Positions 45,022-54,592 of a stretch of 64,000 nt of DNA are shown here, piece after piece. The stretch is from UBA7985 sp002690455. GTDB taxonomy: Bacteria; Pseudomonadota; Alphaproteobacteria; UBA7985. The stretch is from contig CBFIIW010000002.1 of assembly GCA_965662775.1 (NCBI GenBank), forward strand, positions 62,001 to 126,000, read 5' to 3'. Numbering within the stretch: position 1 is the stretch's first letter; each line of letters begins with the position of its first letter. Below the pieces are notes generated by a model. The model saw only the letters and a program-made list of their open reading frames with translations, ran no database searches and was not told where the DNA came from. The position numbers and the translations under genes were made by a program.

Positions 45022-47430
45022 CTAGCTGCCGGGGAACAGCCGAATGTTGAGACCACCAAGGTTGATCTCGTAGCCCGTCAATTGTTGGCGCAGTTGCAGG
45101 GCCGGCTGCAGCCAGCGTCCGTTGGGGTAGGCAGCAAGATAAGCGTTGACGGCTTCTACGGTGTTCGCGTTCCGTGCCTCATCCCAGGCTTCACGCTCGG
45201 ATCCCTCATACAGTGCCGCCGAGGATGCGGGTACATAGCCCACGCCGCTGGTGGTGTTGATGCGATAGAATTCCGGATCTCCACCCTGGCCGGTTGCCGT
45301 AATCAATGCGTCAGCCCCAATCACACCCAGACGCGGTGCGCTTGGATCAGGCTGGGTGAGGACAAAAGCGCGATCGATCAGGTAGATCCGTGCACGGATG
45401 TCTCGCATTGACGGACCGCTTGCCAGCAGATCGTCGATGGCACTGACGGCCTGGTCATCAAAGCGGCTGCCCGGGAAGTTGGCGCGAAAGTCGCGGTAAG
45501 CGACAACAGAGTTAGCATCGACAGCTTGATCCCAGCCTTGGAACACTGAACCGTCATATGCAGTCACCCGGCTGGCACGGATGTAGCCGACACTGCCGCC
45601 AGAAAGGCGCAGTTCGACCCAACGGCCGTTTTTGGTTTCGCGGGTCGCGCGGTAAGTATCGCCCGGATCGACCGTCGCCAAAACCGAAGAACTACGGGAG
45701 GTCTTAGCGTGGATCTTCGCGGAGCGCTTGACCACGTATAGCTGGCCTAGCGGTTTTAAACCGCTGTCATCTGCGGCCTGCATTGACTGGATCGCAGCGA
45801 CGGCGTCGCCTTCGAATACAGAATTGGGGTACTGCGCCCGGAAACGAACATAGCTTAGCAGTGTATCCGCCTCGACCGCGTTGTCCCAAGCTTGGAACAC
45901 GGAACCTTCATAGACCACGTACAGGCTGTTATGGACGAACACAGTCTCGCCGTTCAGATCCAGCCGGATCCATGGATAGCCACGAACCACACCTGTTGCG
46001 GTAAGCCGGGTGCCACCGTCTATCTGGCTGGCGATCGCCGACCGTGTGGTCGGCAGCCGACGCAGATTCGCGCGACGGGTAATGACGACTTCTCGGTTCA
46101 GCGTCTGAATGCGGTAGCCAGCGAGCTGCTCGCGATAAGCCTGCTCCTGCAGCACTTCGATGCTGGTTTGGGCGCTCTGAGTGTGGCGACCATCGGGGAA
46201 AGCTTCGAGGTAAGCCTGATAGGCTTCGATGGTGCCTTCGTTCTGTGCCGTGGACCAGGCTGCGAGCTCGGAACCGGCCCAGGGCGCCAGAAGTGCCGGG
46301 TGGATAAAGCCAACCGTGTTGTCAGGCATGATGACCTGATACCAGCCGGTGTCGACGACTTGACCGAGGTTGTAGACGACCGTTGCTTCGGGCAGCTGTG
46401 CGATCCGGCCAAAGGCTGTCGATGGCCCGTTGCGTACGTTTGCGCGCCGGGTCACGTAGTATGATTCGTTAATCGGATTAATCTGGTATTGGGGCTCGTC
46501 CGGTTCGCTCAAGGCGGCAATGGCAGCCTGAGCCGCGTCGGCGTAGTAGCCATCGGGGAAGAAGGCAAGATAGTCCTTGTAATCCTGAACATCGTCGGAG
46601 CCTTCAACAGCACTCCAAAGGCGCTGTTCGCGTTCAGTCGGGCCATCGGCAATCGGTACTTCGGCTCCCGGATTGATCCGCACGCTGGCGTCAAAACCAT
46701 CGGAAAGGAAAGGCTTTTGCCGCCCGTCGGAACTGCTTGCTACCTGTTCGCTGAGGTTACTCAGGAAGGTCACGGCATTCCGGTCGGTACGGGAAAGCTG
46801 ATTAAGCAGTTCAGCAGCGAAGACATTGTTGTTGTTGTTCTGCCGCAAATTGCGCGTCCCAGGCTTGACGGCAAGCATCGTTAGAATGCTGTCACTGTTC
46901 GCCGGAGTGACGGCGCGGTCAGAAATTTCTGCGCCCGGCAGCAGCGGCTTCAGCCGGTTATCGGCTGAATGGCGGTAGCTGGTATCCATGATCAGAATAT
47001 CCGGCACAGAGTCACGGTCCATTTGAGCACGGACATCAGCCATCGAAATAAAATTGAACGCCAGATCCAGGCCCAGTGAGACGGTAGCATCGACAGGAAC
47101 GAGGTGGTTGACGCCATCTACGCTCAGAACGTGTCCTGCGTAGAAGAAAAGCCGGTGCTCTGGGGCTGTGTCAGCCGCAAGGAAAGCGGTTAGGGCGTTG
47201 CGGGTCTCGGCTGCGCCCGCGTTGGTCAGCAAGGCGACTTCATATCCGTTGTCGCCTAAGGTTTCGGCGATCGCCGTCGCATCGGCCTTTGCATCTGCGA
47301 GCTTGGACAGATTGGCATAATTCGAATTCCCGATAACAAGCGCAGCTGGCTGGGCAAAGGCGGAGGCCGCGGAGAAAACTGTAAAGCCGATGGCGGTTGC
47401 CAGTCCGAGGAGGGTGGGGTGCCGGGACAT
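45022..47430 (-). CDS. Caspase-fold protein without catalytic cysteine, with SH3 and helical repeats
   Basis: This exported protein of 802 residues has a signal peptide (1-26, ASAFA-Q). Residues 28-250 match the caspase p20 fold (ALVIGNSNY, FFYAGH with His100, HLVPVDA), but the usual DAC(R) cysteine is replaced: DTSYR at 149-153, so Ser151 stands in place of Cys. After it come five helical repeats (WxxA...YxxFPxGR; about 263-307, 380-424, 503-552, 623-667 and 742-786) alternating with four bacterial SH3 domains (about 320-378, 443-501, 562-620, 682-740). It is probably a non-protease or altered enzyme working in the periplasm. The ATG at 47430 has AAGGAG 10 bp upstream. Confidence 0.82.
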   Translation of the reverse strand: MSRHPTLLGLATAIGFTVFSAASAFAQPAALVIGNSNYANLSKLADAKADATAIAETLGDNGYEVALLTNAGAAETRNALTAFLAADTAPEHRLFFYAGHVLSVDGVNHLVPVDATVSLGLDLAFNFISMADVRAQMDRDSVPDILIMDTSYRHSADNRLKPLLPGAEISDRAVTPANSDSILTMLAVKPGTRNLRQNNNNNVFAAELLNQLSRTDRNAVTFLSNLSEQVASSSDGRQKPFLSDGFDASVRINPGAEVPIADGPTEREQRLWSAVEGSDDVQDYKDYLAFFPDGYYADAAQAAIAALSEPDEPQYQINPINESYYVTRRANVRNGPSTAFGRIAQLPEATVVYNLGQVVDTGWYQVIMPDNTVGFIHPALLAPWAGSELAAWSTAQNEGTIEAYQAYLEAFPDGRHTQSAQTSIEVLQEQAYREQLAGYRIQTLNREVVITRRANLRRLPTTRSAIASQIDGGTRLTATGVVRGYPWIRLDLNGETVFVHNSLYVVYEGSVFQAWDNAVEADTLLSYVRFRAQYPNSVFEGDAVAAIQSMQAADDSGLKPLGQLYVVKRSAKIHAKTSRSSSVLATVDPGDTYRATRETKNGRWVELRLSGGSVGYIRASRVTAYDGSVFQGWDQAVDANSVVAYRDFRANFPGSRFDDQAVSAIDDLLASGPSMRDIRARIYLIDRAFVLTQPDPSAPRLGVIGADALITATGQGGDPEFYRINTTSGVGYVPASSAALYEGSEREAWDEARNANTVEAVNAYLAAYPNGRWLQPALQLRQQLTGYEINLGGLNIRLFPGS

Positions 47431-47615
47431 GGGTGTGGGACTCCTTATCACATGTAAGCCCCGCCAAAGCTGTGCACGCCATGGCGGCAAGGGGCAAGCT
47501 AAATTCCATTTTCAAGCGAAGGCCGCTCCACCTTGATCGGTCGCTGAGCGCACAAGCCTTCATTCTGTTCAGCAGGCTTAGCCGCATCTGTTTTCACGGG
47601 TTCGTCGGTAACGTG

Positions 47616-47634
47616 ACATTTTGCGGCAAAATGT
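47616..47634. promoter_or_regulatory. Perfect palindrome ACATTTTG-CGG-CAAAATGT
   Basis: Two 8-base arms are separated by CGG, in the divergent promoter region of the caspase-like and MOSC genes. This looks like an operator for a dimeric regulator. Confidence 0.4.
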
Positions 47635-47670
47635 TTCAAAGTGTGTCAACTTGAGGGCTGTGTTGGACCG

Positions 47671-47700
47671 GCCCTCACCGGCCCTCACCGGCCCTCACCG
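47671..47700 (+). repeat. Tandem repeat, three 10-bp units
   Basis: GCCCTCACCG is repeated three times without change, with partial units on both sides. A downstream stretch (CCGGTGAGAGGCC, from 47713) is nearly its reverse complement, so the transcript could form a hairpin before the MOSC gene. Confidence 0.85.
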
Positions 47701-47764
47701 GCCAGCATGTCGGACCGGTGAGAGGCCCAGAAATGAAACCGGAAATGCGAGGTAAAGCGCACCG

Positions 47765-48346
47765 ATGGCTGGCTTAAAGAAGACCTTCGAAGGCACTGTA
47801 GTCTTTATCGGGGTAAACAGCTCACGCGCGCAGGATCTGGTCTCCGCGGGACTGCCAGAAGTAAGCATGACCTTTGCCGGCTTTGACGGTGAAGATCATG
47901 GTGGTCTGACGCGCGCGGCTTGTTCCCGACTGCGCAACGTTCACCCGCAGGGTACGCCCTTGAAAAACCACCGTCAGCTTACGGTGCTGAGCGTTGAGGA
48001 AATGGATGAAACCGCTGCAACTATGGGGATCGGGACGGGCTTAAAGCCCGAGTGGGTCGGGGCAAATCTGGTCCTCTCAGGCATCCCCAACCTAACGCTG
48101 TTACCGCCTGGCTCTCGGCTTCAGTTCCCCAATGGTGGGACCATCATTGTCGATCTTGAGAATGCACCATGCCGTTATCCCGGCGAGGTCATTGACAGCC
48201 ATCATCCGGGTAAGGGCGGCCTTTATCCTGCTGCAGCAAAGGGTAAGAGGGGCTGCACAGCCTTTGTTGAGCGAGAAGGGCAGGTGCGTCTTGGTGACCA
48301 TGTTGATGTCTTCATCCCGACGCAAAAAAAGCACCCGGCCCTATGA
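47765..48346 (+). CDS. MOSC domain protein
   Basis: This 193-residue protein is a stand-alone MOSC domain, the family related to the C-terminus of molybdenum cofactor sulfurase. Visible features are RQLTVLSVEEMD, VGANLVLSGIPNLTLLPPGSRL and the conserved Cys in LENAPC, then RGCTAFVEREGQVRLGD. Such proteins are thought to carry or transfer sulfur for molybdoenzymes or to act on sulfur-containing ligands. No molybdoenzyme gene is adjacent; moaD lies about 15 kb away. The ATG at 47765 has only a weak ribosome-binding site. Confidence 0.88.
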   Translation: MAGLKKTFEGTVVFIGVNSSRAQDLVSAGLPEVSMTFAGFDGEDHGGLTRAACSRLRNVHPQGTPLKNHRQLTVLSVEEMDETAATMGIGTGLKPEWVGANLVLSGIPNLTLLPPGSRLQFPNGGTIIVDLENAPCRYPGEVIDSHHPGKGGLYPAAAKGKRGCTAFVEREGQVRLGDHVDVFIPTQKKHPAL

Positions 48347-48408
48347 ATTGCCCTATAGTGCCACAAATGGCCTTGCTTTAAGCCGGATTTCCGCCGCTCG
48401 AAAACAGT

Positions 48409-50670
48409 TTGCTTCGTGAATTCCGTTTTTTGACGAAAGTGCAAAACTTGAACGACGAATTTTCGATCGGTACTGCCCGATCCTTGGGTGCATATGTGTT
48501 CGGTTTCGGCGGGTCGGAACCCGGTAAAGTGCCCCGGCGCCACGGCCCGTTTGGGGACGGTGTTGATTGCCGTCCGGTTAGGCCCTCGTGCCTGCAAAGG
48601 TGGCGAGCGTCGGGTCTGGGGCCGGGATTTGCATTTGCGGCCGGGGCTTGGCTGGGCTTCAGCCTACCGGCCGAGAACGCTGCACTGGCGCAGCCAGCTA
48701 TGTTTCAGGCGCCGATGGGCATGCCAGCGAGGGGGCCGGTCAACTACCAGTTCGTGCCCATCGAGACCTATGCGGTAGAACAGCTGGGCGGCGGTGCAAT
48801 CCGTGTGAGCACACCCGTTGGGGTCCAGGTGCTGGAGGCCGGTCAGTGGCTATTTACCAATGGTCAGGTTATGGCCTTGAGCCCGGTGATGGCCGCGCCT
48901 GCTCTCTCGGCCGGCACTGTCCTGTCCTCTGCCATGGCGCCGGTCATGATCCAAATGCCGACTGCTTCGGCGGCACCTGCTGCCGCTAGCCTTGCGGTTG
49001 CGAACGCGCCATCGGTGGCCGCCACCGCCTTTGCGGGTCCGTCACTCACTCAGATCGGTGTGGCGGCTGGCGGAGCCACAGTGGCCAGCGCATCCGTCTA
49101 TGCCGGGTATCGTTTATTGCGCAGTGAAGATTCTTTGGGGGCAGTAGGCGGAGCCAGCGCATCGGGCAGAGATGATGCCAGTTCCCCATCCAACACCGCC
49201 GAAGTTGATGGCACGACCGACCCGGGGGAGCCGGAGCAGCAGCTTAACCTGCCGGGACACGGGGCCTATTTCACCGGCGATTTGTTGGTGGATTCTCTGC
49301 TCAGCGAAGATGAGTCCCATTGGTCCGGTGCAGGTTTGTTCGACACACCAGCAACCGTGACCTACAGCTTTGCAGACAACGGTTCTGCGCTCTCGCTGCG
49401 TGAAGGCGAAACGGTGCAGTCAATTCCGGCCTTTTTCCGCGCCAAGGTCCGCGAGCAACTCGATGATCTGCAGGCCTTGGCCAACCTTACTTTCGTCGAG
49501 GTGCCCGATACCGGTACTTTCGATGCGGCAACGGGCGAAGGTCGAGGGCAAATCAACATTGCAGTTGCTGATGGCAGTATCGGCAATTCCTATGCGGTCC
49601 TGCCTGTTGGTGACGAGCCATGGCTGTCCGATGATTTCGGTGATGTCGTCTTTGACGGTGATTTGTTGCTCGAAGGATATTGGGTTGATGCCTATCGCGG
49701 CGGAGAGATGATCCTGACCCACGAAATTCTTCATGCGCTGGGGCTGGAACACCCCTTTGAGGGGTACATGGATGCCCCCGCTTACATCGATAACCAGTAT
49801 TTCACCGCGTTGAGTTACACTGAGGTCTACGGCGACACGGTGTTTCCTGCCGCACCGATGATCGCTGATATCGCAGCGCTGCAGCATCTCTATGGCCCGA
49901 ACACCACCACGGCGACCGGGAACGATGTCTATACCTTCGACAGCCAGGAGATGTACGTTGGCACAATCTGGGACGCGGGCGGCGTTGATACCATCGTGCA
50001 TGAAGGCACCCGTGACGCCATCATCAACCTTTTCCCTGGGCAGCCCAGCCGCGTCGGTGCGCCGCCCTCGGAATCGGCCTCATACTCGGTCGAAAGCATC
50101 GGTCACAATGCCTCGGACACCATTTCATCGATCGTTATCGAAGATGACACCGACGGTTGGGCTGAAATCGCGGCCGATGGCAAATCCTTCCGGCTCATTT
50201 TTGACCCGGATACCTCGGACCTCGATGGCGACGGTCAAATGGGTTTCACCGTGTTTTTCGAAGACGGCAGCAGCGACCTCTATCTCGTCGATAATGACCG
50301 GATCGAAGTTGGTCTGCGAGACAATCTTCACATCGCTCAAGGCGTGGTGATTGAGAATGCCAAGAGCGGCAGCGGCGATGATCAGTTGATCGGCAACGGC
50401 TTCGCCAACACCCTCAACGGTGGGCGGGGAGACGATCGCCTGACCGGTGGGGGCGGAGCAGATATTTTCCGCTTCGAGGCAGGCTTCGGTAACGACGTGA
50501 TTCAGGATTTCCGCATTGGCGAGGATCGGCTTGAGTTCTATGGCATCGACAGCGGCACCGCTGAATTGGTAGCCGGGGATACGGTCATCACGGTTGCGGG
50601 CGAGGGGGTTCTGATTCTCGAAGATGCAGACGTGACCGGGCTGATGGCGTCGGATATTCTTTTGGTGTGA
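48409..50670 (+). CDS. Serralysin-like M10 metalloprotease with RTX repeats and a long N-terminal extension
   Basis: This secreted zinc protease of up to 753 residues has THEILHALGLEHP (His438, Glu439, His442, His448 from the TTG at 48409), PMIADIAALQHLYG and RTX calcium-binding repeats (GSGDDQLIGNG, GGRGDDRLTGG) near 645-680, ending in a hydrophobic acidic tail that fits type I secretion. The Met-turn reads TALSY, so Leu replaces the usual Met. A roughly 280-residue N-terminal part with a hydrophobic segment (GVAAGGATVASASVYAGY) is unlike ordinary serralysins. The start is uncertain: TTG 48409 is the outer limit; GTG 48529 and ATG 48700 are possible. No ABC exporter is in the window. Confidence 0.8.
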   Translation: MLREFRFLTKVQNLNDEFSIGTARSLGAYVFGFGGSEPGKVPRRHGPFGDGVDCRPVRPSCLQRWRASGLGPGFAFAAGAWLGFSLPAENAALAQPAMFQAPMGMPARGPVNYQFVPIETYAVEQLGGGAIRVSTPVGVQVLEAGQWLFTNGQVMALSPVMAAPALSAGTVLSSAMAPVMIQMPTASAAPAAASLAVANAPSVAATAFAGPSLTQIGVAAGGATVASASVYAGYRLLRSEDSLGAVGGASASGRDDASSPSNTAEVDGTTDPGEPEQQLNLPGHGAYFTGDLLVDSLLSEDESHWSGAGLFDTPATVTYSFADNGSALSLREGETVQSIPAFFRAKVREQLDDLQALANLTFVEVPDTGTFDAATGEGRGQINIAVADGSIGNSYAVLPVGDEPWLSDDFGDVVFDGDLLLEGYWVDAYRGGEMILTHEILHALGLEHPFEGYMDAPAYIDNQYFTALSYTEVYGDTVFPAAPMIADIAALQHLYGPNTTTATGNDVYTFDSQEMYVGTIWDAGGVDTIVHEGTRDAIINLFPGQPSRVGAPPSESASYSVESIGHNASDTISSIVIEDDTDGWAEIAADGKSFRLIFDPDTSDLDGDGQMGFTVFFEDGSSDLYLVDNDRIEVGLRDNLHIAQGVVIENAKSGSGDDQLIGNGFANTLNGGRGDDRLTGGGGADIFRFEAGFGNDVIQDFRIGEDRLEFYGIDSGTAELVAGDTVITVAGEGVLILEDADVTGLMASDILLV

Positions 50671-51605
50671 TGAGAAACCTTGCCGCTCTTGTCTTGCCGT
50701 CGTGCTTTGATCCTGGTCGCATCCGGGGCCGGAGGCTTTCCGCCGTTTTCCCTGCACTGGTTGTGGCGCTTGCCGTGTTTGTCGTGCTTTTGCTGGCCGC
50801 TGCGGCGTCGGCGCAGACTGTCATTTATCCAAAAACAGGCCAGCGGTTTGCATTGCTCGGGCGGGGTGAGCCTACTGTGGTCGTTCTCAATGGACTAGCG
50901 TCGTCGATTGGTGAATGGATGCCTCTGGTCCGGCGTGTTTCCGCGCAGACGAGTGTTTTCGTCTACGAACGGCGCGGCAACGGCCGCTCACCGGTAATCG
51001 CCAGCGCGCGTGGGTCGCGCGTGATCGCGGAGGAGCTGAACGAGATGCTGGATGATCTCGGCATTGTTGGCCCTTTCGTGCTTGTTGGGCATTCGCTGGG
51101 GGCGGTCTATGCGCAGACCTTTGCGCGGCTCTATCCGGGTCAGGTCTCAGGCCTGCTGCTGGTGGATCCTTCGGTAGAGCAGCTTGATCGCTTTATGATG
51201 GGCGAAGACGAAGAGACTCTGATGCCGCCCATGACACTGGTCTTCAGCCCTGGCGCAAAGGCGGAATACCGGGGACGTCGGATGGCCATCACGGACCGGG
51301 AAGAGGCCCCGCCTATGCCAGCAGACATTCCGGTGACGGTGCTGTCGGCCGGGCGCAACATGACGGGCGGATATAGTGAACTGCAGGCGCAGGTTACGGC
51401 CCTGCAGTCGATGATGGCTGCGGGTAGCGCTGATGGTCGGCATTTGGTGGTCGAGAACGCAGGCCACAATATCCAGAAAGAAGCTCCTCACGCGATTGAA
51501 CTGGAAATCGCGCGTTTGGTGGCGATTGGTCGATCCAGAATCTGGGATATGCCGCGCAAAGAAGCAACGCCCGAGGGTTCGCCTCAGGACGATCAATCAG
51601 AGTAA
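50667..51605 (+). CDS. Membrane-anchored alpha/beta hydrolase
   Basis: This 312-residue hydrolase has a basic N-terminus and a hydrophobic segment (about 25-49, ending in AAAASAQ), so it is secreted or anchored. The catalytic set is GHSLG (Ser143), an Asp near GLLLVDPS or in the following strand, and His in VENAGHNIQKE near residue 273. Its ATG overlaps the protease stop (ATGA), so the two are co-translated; a joint extracytoplasmic role is plausible. The substrate is unknown. Confidence 0.83.
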   Translation: MMRNLAALVLPSCFDPGRIRGRRLSAVFPALVVALAVFVVLLLAAAASAQTVIYPKTGQRFALLGRGEPTVVVLNGLASSIGEWMPLVRRVSAQTSVFVYERRGNGRSPVIASARGSRVIAEELNEMLDDLGIVGPFVLVGHSLGAVYAQTFARLYPGQVSGLLLVDPSVEQLDRFMMGEDEETLMPPMTLVFSPGAKAEYRGRRMAITDREEAPPMPADIPVTVLSAGRNMTGGYSELQAQVTALQSMMAAGSADGRHLVVENAGHNIQKEAPHAIELEIARLVAIGRSRIWDMPRKEATPEGSPQDDQSE

Positions 51606-51714
51606 AGGGGAAGCGCAAGCGCGGATGACGTTTCTTGAAGCCGTAAAACGCTCGTGATCGACCGTTCTCTCCGGCTGCTGACTTCCGCGGATCTCTTCCT
51701 CGTCGCAGCGGTGA

Positions 51715-53064
51715 TTAGTCTTCGGCGACTTCGTCCCTTACCCCCAGCATCAGCAGAAGCCCAACCAACCAGAAAACCAGAATGGGCATCATACCGATGT
51801 CCATGTTGTTGGTCATGATGGTGACCGTTGCCACCGCGAAGGGGCCAAGGAAGGTTGTCGCCTTTCCACTGAGCGCCAGAAAGCCGAAGTATTCAGTACG
51901 CTGCTTGGCCGGTGCGATACGAGCCATGAACGAGCGTCCGGCCGCCTGCACTGGTCCAACAAAGATGCCCAGCGCCGCACCAAAGCCGATGAAGGCCCAG
52001 GTCGCGGCGGTATCGGGCAACCAGTACGGCGCTGTCAGGCCTGGTAGGCCGAGCAGGATAAGGCCAATCAGCGAGATAACAATCACCCGCTTCGCCCCAA
52101 ACCGGTCATCGAAGTAGCCAAAGGCAAAGGCGCCAATGCCTGCGGTAACATTCAGCAATATGCCGAACAGAATGATCTGCGTCAGATCCATGCCGTGGCG
52201 GATGGCGGCGTAAGTCGCGCCCATAGCGAACAGAGTCACAGAACCGTCAGTGAATACCATCCGCGCGATCAGAAACCGACGCATGTTGGGTTGTCTCAGG
52301 ATGGTGGCACCGGTCTTCCGTACTGTGCGCAAACCTTGGCTGATCGCTTGCCCGATAGGCAGTCCCTTGCCTGCCCGGTCCGGGGTGAAGAACAGCATGG
52401 GAAGCATAAACACAAAGAACCAGCCTGCGACGATAAGGTTAGTCAGCAACGTCGCATTGAGTTGTGCTTCGCCCTCGGCGCCCAACACAAGGATCAGACA
52501 GAGCACGAGGCTGATTAGACCACCGAAATAGCCAAGCCCCCAAGCCCATCCCGACCAACGGCCGACCCGGTCTTTGCTGACCAAATCGGGTAGCATGGCG
52601 TTGTTAAAAACGATCCCCATTTCAAAGCCAGCATTGGCAACCGCAATCAACAAGACCGCCGGGATGATCAGCATGGGGTCAGGGCGCATGAAAAACAGCG
52701 CAGTGGTCGCTACAATACAGATCATTGAGAACGCGAAGATCCAAGGCTTACGACGTCCGCCAAGGTCAGCGACAGCCCCGAAAAAGGGTGCAAGCACCGC
52801 GATGGTCAGCGCAATGAAGGTGGTCGAGTAACCCCACAACGCCTGTCCCCGGGTGTCGCTCAGTCGCTCCGTGAGGCTCAGGCCGGCTTCCTCTTCTGCG
52901 CTCAGACATCCGGCCCATTCTGCCGAACACACCAGAACGTCGGCGAAATAGATCGAGAAAATGAAGGTGATAACGATCGTGGTGAAAGCCGAGTTGGCAA
53001 AGTCGTAAAGCGACCAGGACCAAAGTGCACGTGGTCCTGCTTGTTTGGTGGTCGTCGTGGTCAT
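51715..53064 (-). CDS. MFS transporter, Atg22/UMF1-like family
   Basis: This 449-residue protein has about 12 transmembrane helices and the family start SWSLYDFANSAFTTIV (residues 16-31), typical of Atg22-like and UMF1-type major facilitators. Another conserved part is NNAMLPDL in the fourth or fifth helix region. Related yeast protein Atg22 exports amino acids from the vacuole; the bacterial substrate is unknown. The ATG at 53064 has GGGGAGG 9 bp upstream. It is divergent from the alcohol dehydrogenase gene. Confidence 0.88.
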   Translation of the reverse strand: MTTTTTKQAGPRALWSWSLYDFANSAFTTIVITFIFSIYFADVLVCSAEWAGCLSAEEEAGLSLTERLSDTRGQALWGYSTTFIALTIAVLAPFFGAVADLGGRRKPWIFAFSMICIVATTALFFMRPDPMLIIPAVLLIAVANAGFEMGIVFNNAMLPDLVSKDRVGRWSGWAWGLGYFGGLISLVLCLILVLGAEGEAQLNATLLTNLIVAGWFFVFMLPMLFFTPDRAGKGLPIGQAISQGLRTVRKTGATILRQPNMRRFLIARMVFTDGSVTLFAMGATYAAIRHGMDLTQIILFGILLNVTAGIGAFAFGYFDDRFGAKRVIVISLIGLILLGLPGLTAPYWLPDTAATWAFIGFGAALGIFVGPVQAAGRSFMARIAPAKQRTEYFGFLALSGKATTFLGPFAVATVTIMTNNMDIGMMPILVFWLVGLLLMLGVRDEVAED

Positions 53065-53144
53065 GATACCGGCCTCCCCAAAGGCTGCCGCCCGACAGGC
53101 GGATAAAACTGAGAAAGCTACAATACACCCATAAGGCGGTTCCT

Positions 53145-53160
53145 CAAATCTTCGGATTTG
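53145..53160. repeat. UUCG-loop hairpin in the divergent promoter region
   Basis: CAAATC-TTCG-GATTTG is a perfect 6-bp hairpin. No T-run follows on either side, so it is not a clear terminator; it may lie in the leader of the MFS gene. Confidence 0.4.
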
Positions 53161-53336
53161 TGGCCAGGGTCCATGGGGGCGGTTGAACTTGCTCCGAGCC
53201 TCCGAGCTTCAGTTCGACCAACCCCGCAATGAAGGGACCATAAAGCGCTATTGACCGCCTTTGAATTGCAGATAGGCTCAGCGCTGCATGACCACTAATC
53301 GTAAAGAGTTACCAATTCCTGAACAGGAGGCCAGCC

Positions 53337-54518
53337 ATGTACGTGCCTGATTTGAATGAAGCCTGCGACTGGTCCTTTCCTATACCGTTGCTTTATGGGC
53401 CTGGGCGGCTTGCCGAACTTGGTGATCTCTGTCGGAGCCATGGGGTAAAGAATGCCCTCATTGTGACTGACCGCTCCAGCCGGGATCTGCCATTCATTCA
53501 GGGTGCATTAGATGCTTTGGCCGCAGCGGGGCTTAAGGGCGCTGTGTTCAGCGATGTTGCCCCAAATCCTACAGACAAAAATGCTGAAGACGGGTTTGCG
53601 GCCTACCGAGCTGGCAGCCACGATGGCGTGGTCGCCATAGGCGGTGGTAGTGGCATGGACGCAGGTAAGGCGATCAGCCTGCTTGCGGGCAAATCAGGGG
53701 ACATCTGGCGCTTTGACTACGATATGTCGGTCGACGAGACCCTGAGTGCGGGCGATTTCCCGCCTCTGTTCTGTATTCCGACGACCGCCGGTACCGGTGC
53801 CGAGAGCGAAAGCACAGCCATGGTGACCGACACAAAGGCCTTGACCAAGCGCTGTATCTGGCACCCGACCCATCACCCGCGTGCAGCCATTCTGGACCCG
53901 GCGGTGACGGTTGGCCTGCCGCCTCGCCTGACAGCCTGGACCGGCATTGACGCGCTTGTGCACGCTATCGAGGCCTACAGCGTGCCGGATTTCCACCCAC
54001 TTTGTGATGGTATGGCGCTGCAGGGGTTGACGTTGGTCTATAGCGGGCTGCCAAAGGTTATGCGAGATCCCGCCTCTATCCCGGCGCGTGGTACTATGAT
54101 CGTCGGTTCATGTCTGTCTGGCATTGCCTTTCTCAAGGGGCTTGGGCTGGTACATTCCATCAGCCATATGGTCGGGGCTGAGTTCGATACGCACCACGGA
54201 CTGACCAACGCTGTACTGTTGCCGATTGTGCTGCGCTATAACGAGACATCTATCGCTGGTAAGGTCCGGGCTATGAGCCAGTCTATGGGACTTGAGACCA
54301 CAGATTTCGACGGCTTCTACGCGGCCATATGTGCGCTGCTTGACGACTGCGATATTCCCCGCTCACTCGCAGAGATTGGGGTGGAGATCGACGAACAAGG
54401 CATTCAACGGCTGGCTGAAAAGGCCGTCCGTGACGCGGCGACGGGCACAAACCCAGCGGAGGCCGGAGTGTCGGAGATAGCCGACCTCATCCGTCGCTCT
54501 CTTGTTGCAGCGCGCTAG
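53337..54518 (+). CDS. Iron-containing alcohol dehydrogenase
   Basis: This 393-residue protein belongs to the group III (Fe-dependent) alcohol dehydrogenases, which oxidise alcohols with NAD. It has the cofactor loop GGGSGMDAGK (about 100-109), PTTAGTGAESE, and the metal-binding region DALVHAIEAY and HSISHMVGAEFDTHHG with the Asp and three His ligands. Length is normal. The ATG has a perfect AGGAGG 6 bp upstream. The amidase gene follows after 74 bp in the same direction. The substrate is not known. Confidence 0.92.
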   Translation: MYVPDLNEACDWSFPIPLLYGPGRLAELGDLCRSHGVKNALIVTDRSSRDLPFIQGALDALAAAGLKGAVFSDVAPNPTDKNAEDGFAAYRAGSHDGVVAIGGGSGMDAGKAISLLAGKSGDIWRFDYDMSVDETLSAGDFPPLFCIPTTAGTGAESESTAMVTDTKALTKRCIWHPTHHPRAAILDPAVTVGLPPRLTAWTGIDALVHAIEAYSVPDFHPLCDGMALQGLTLVYSGLPKVMRDPASIPARGTMIVGSCLSGIAFLKGLGLVHSISHMVGAEFDTHHGLTNAVLLPIVLRYNETSIAGKVRAMSQSMGLETTDFDGFYAAICALLDDCDIPRSLAEIGVEIDEQGIQRLAEKAVRDAATGTNPAEAGVSEIADLIRRSLVAAR

Positions 54519-54592
54519 AGGAGGCCTGCAGGGTCTGTCCTGATACAAAGGCGCCCGCGCCTGAACGCTTAACATGCGAAGGGAGAGTTGTG

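Larger units (their letters stand above)
47431..47764. other. 334-bp divergent promoter region with palindrome and tandem repeat
   Basis: No gene was found. The region separates the caspase-like gene (minus) from the MOSC gene (plus). It contains a perfect inverted repeat at 47616-47634 and three tandem copies of a 10-base unit at 47671-47700, both candidates for regulatory sites. Confidence 0.55.

Noticed and set aside
47671..47700. A CRISPR array
   Set aside because: Three adjacent 10-bp units have no spacers and are much too short; no cas genes are present.
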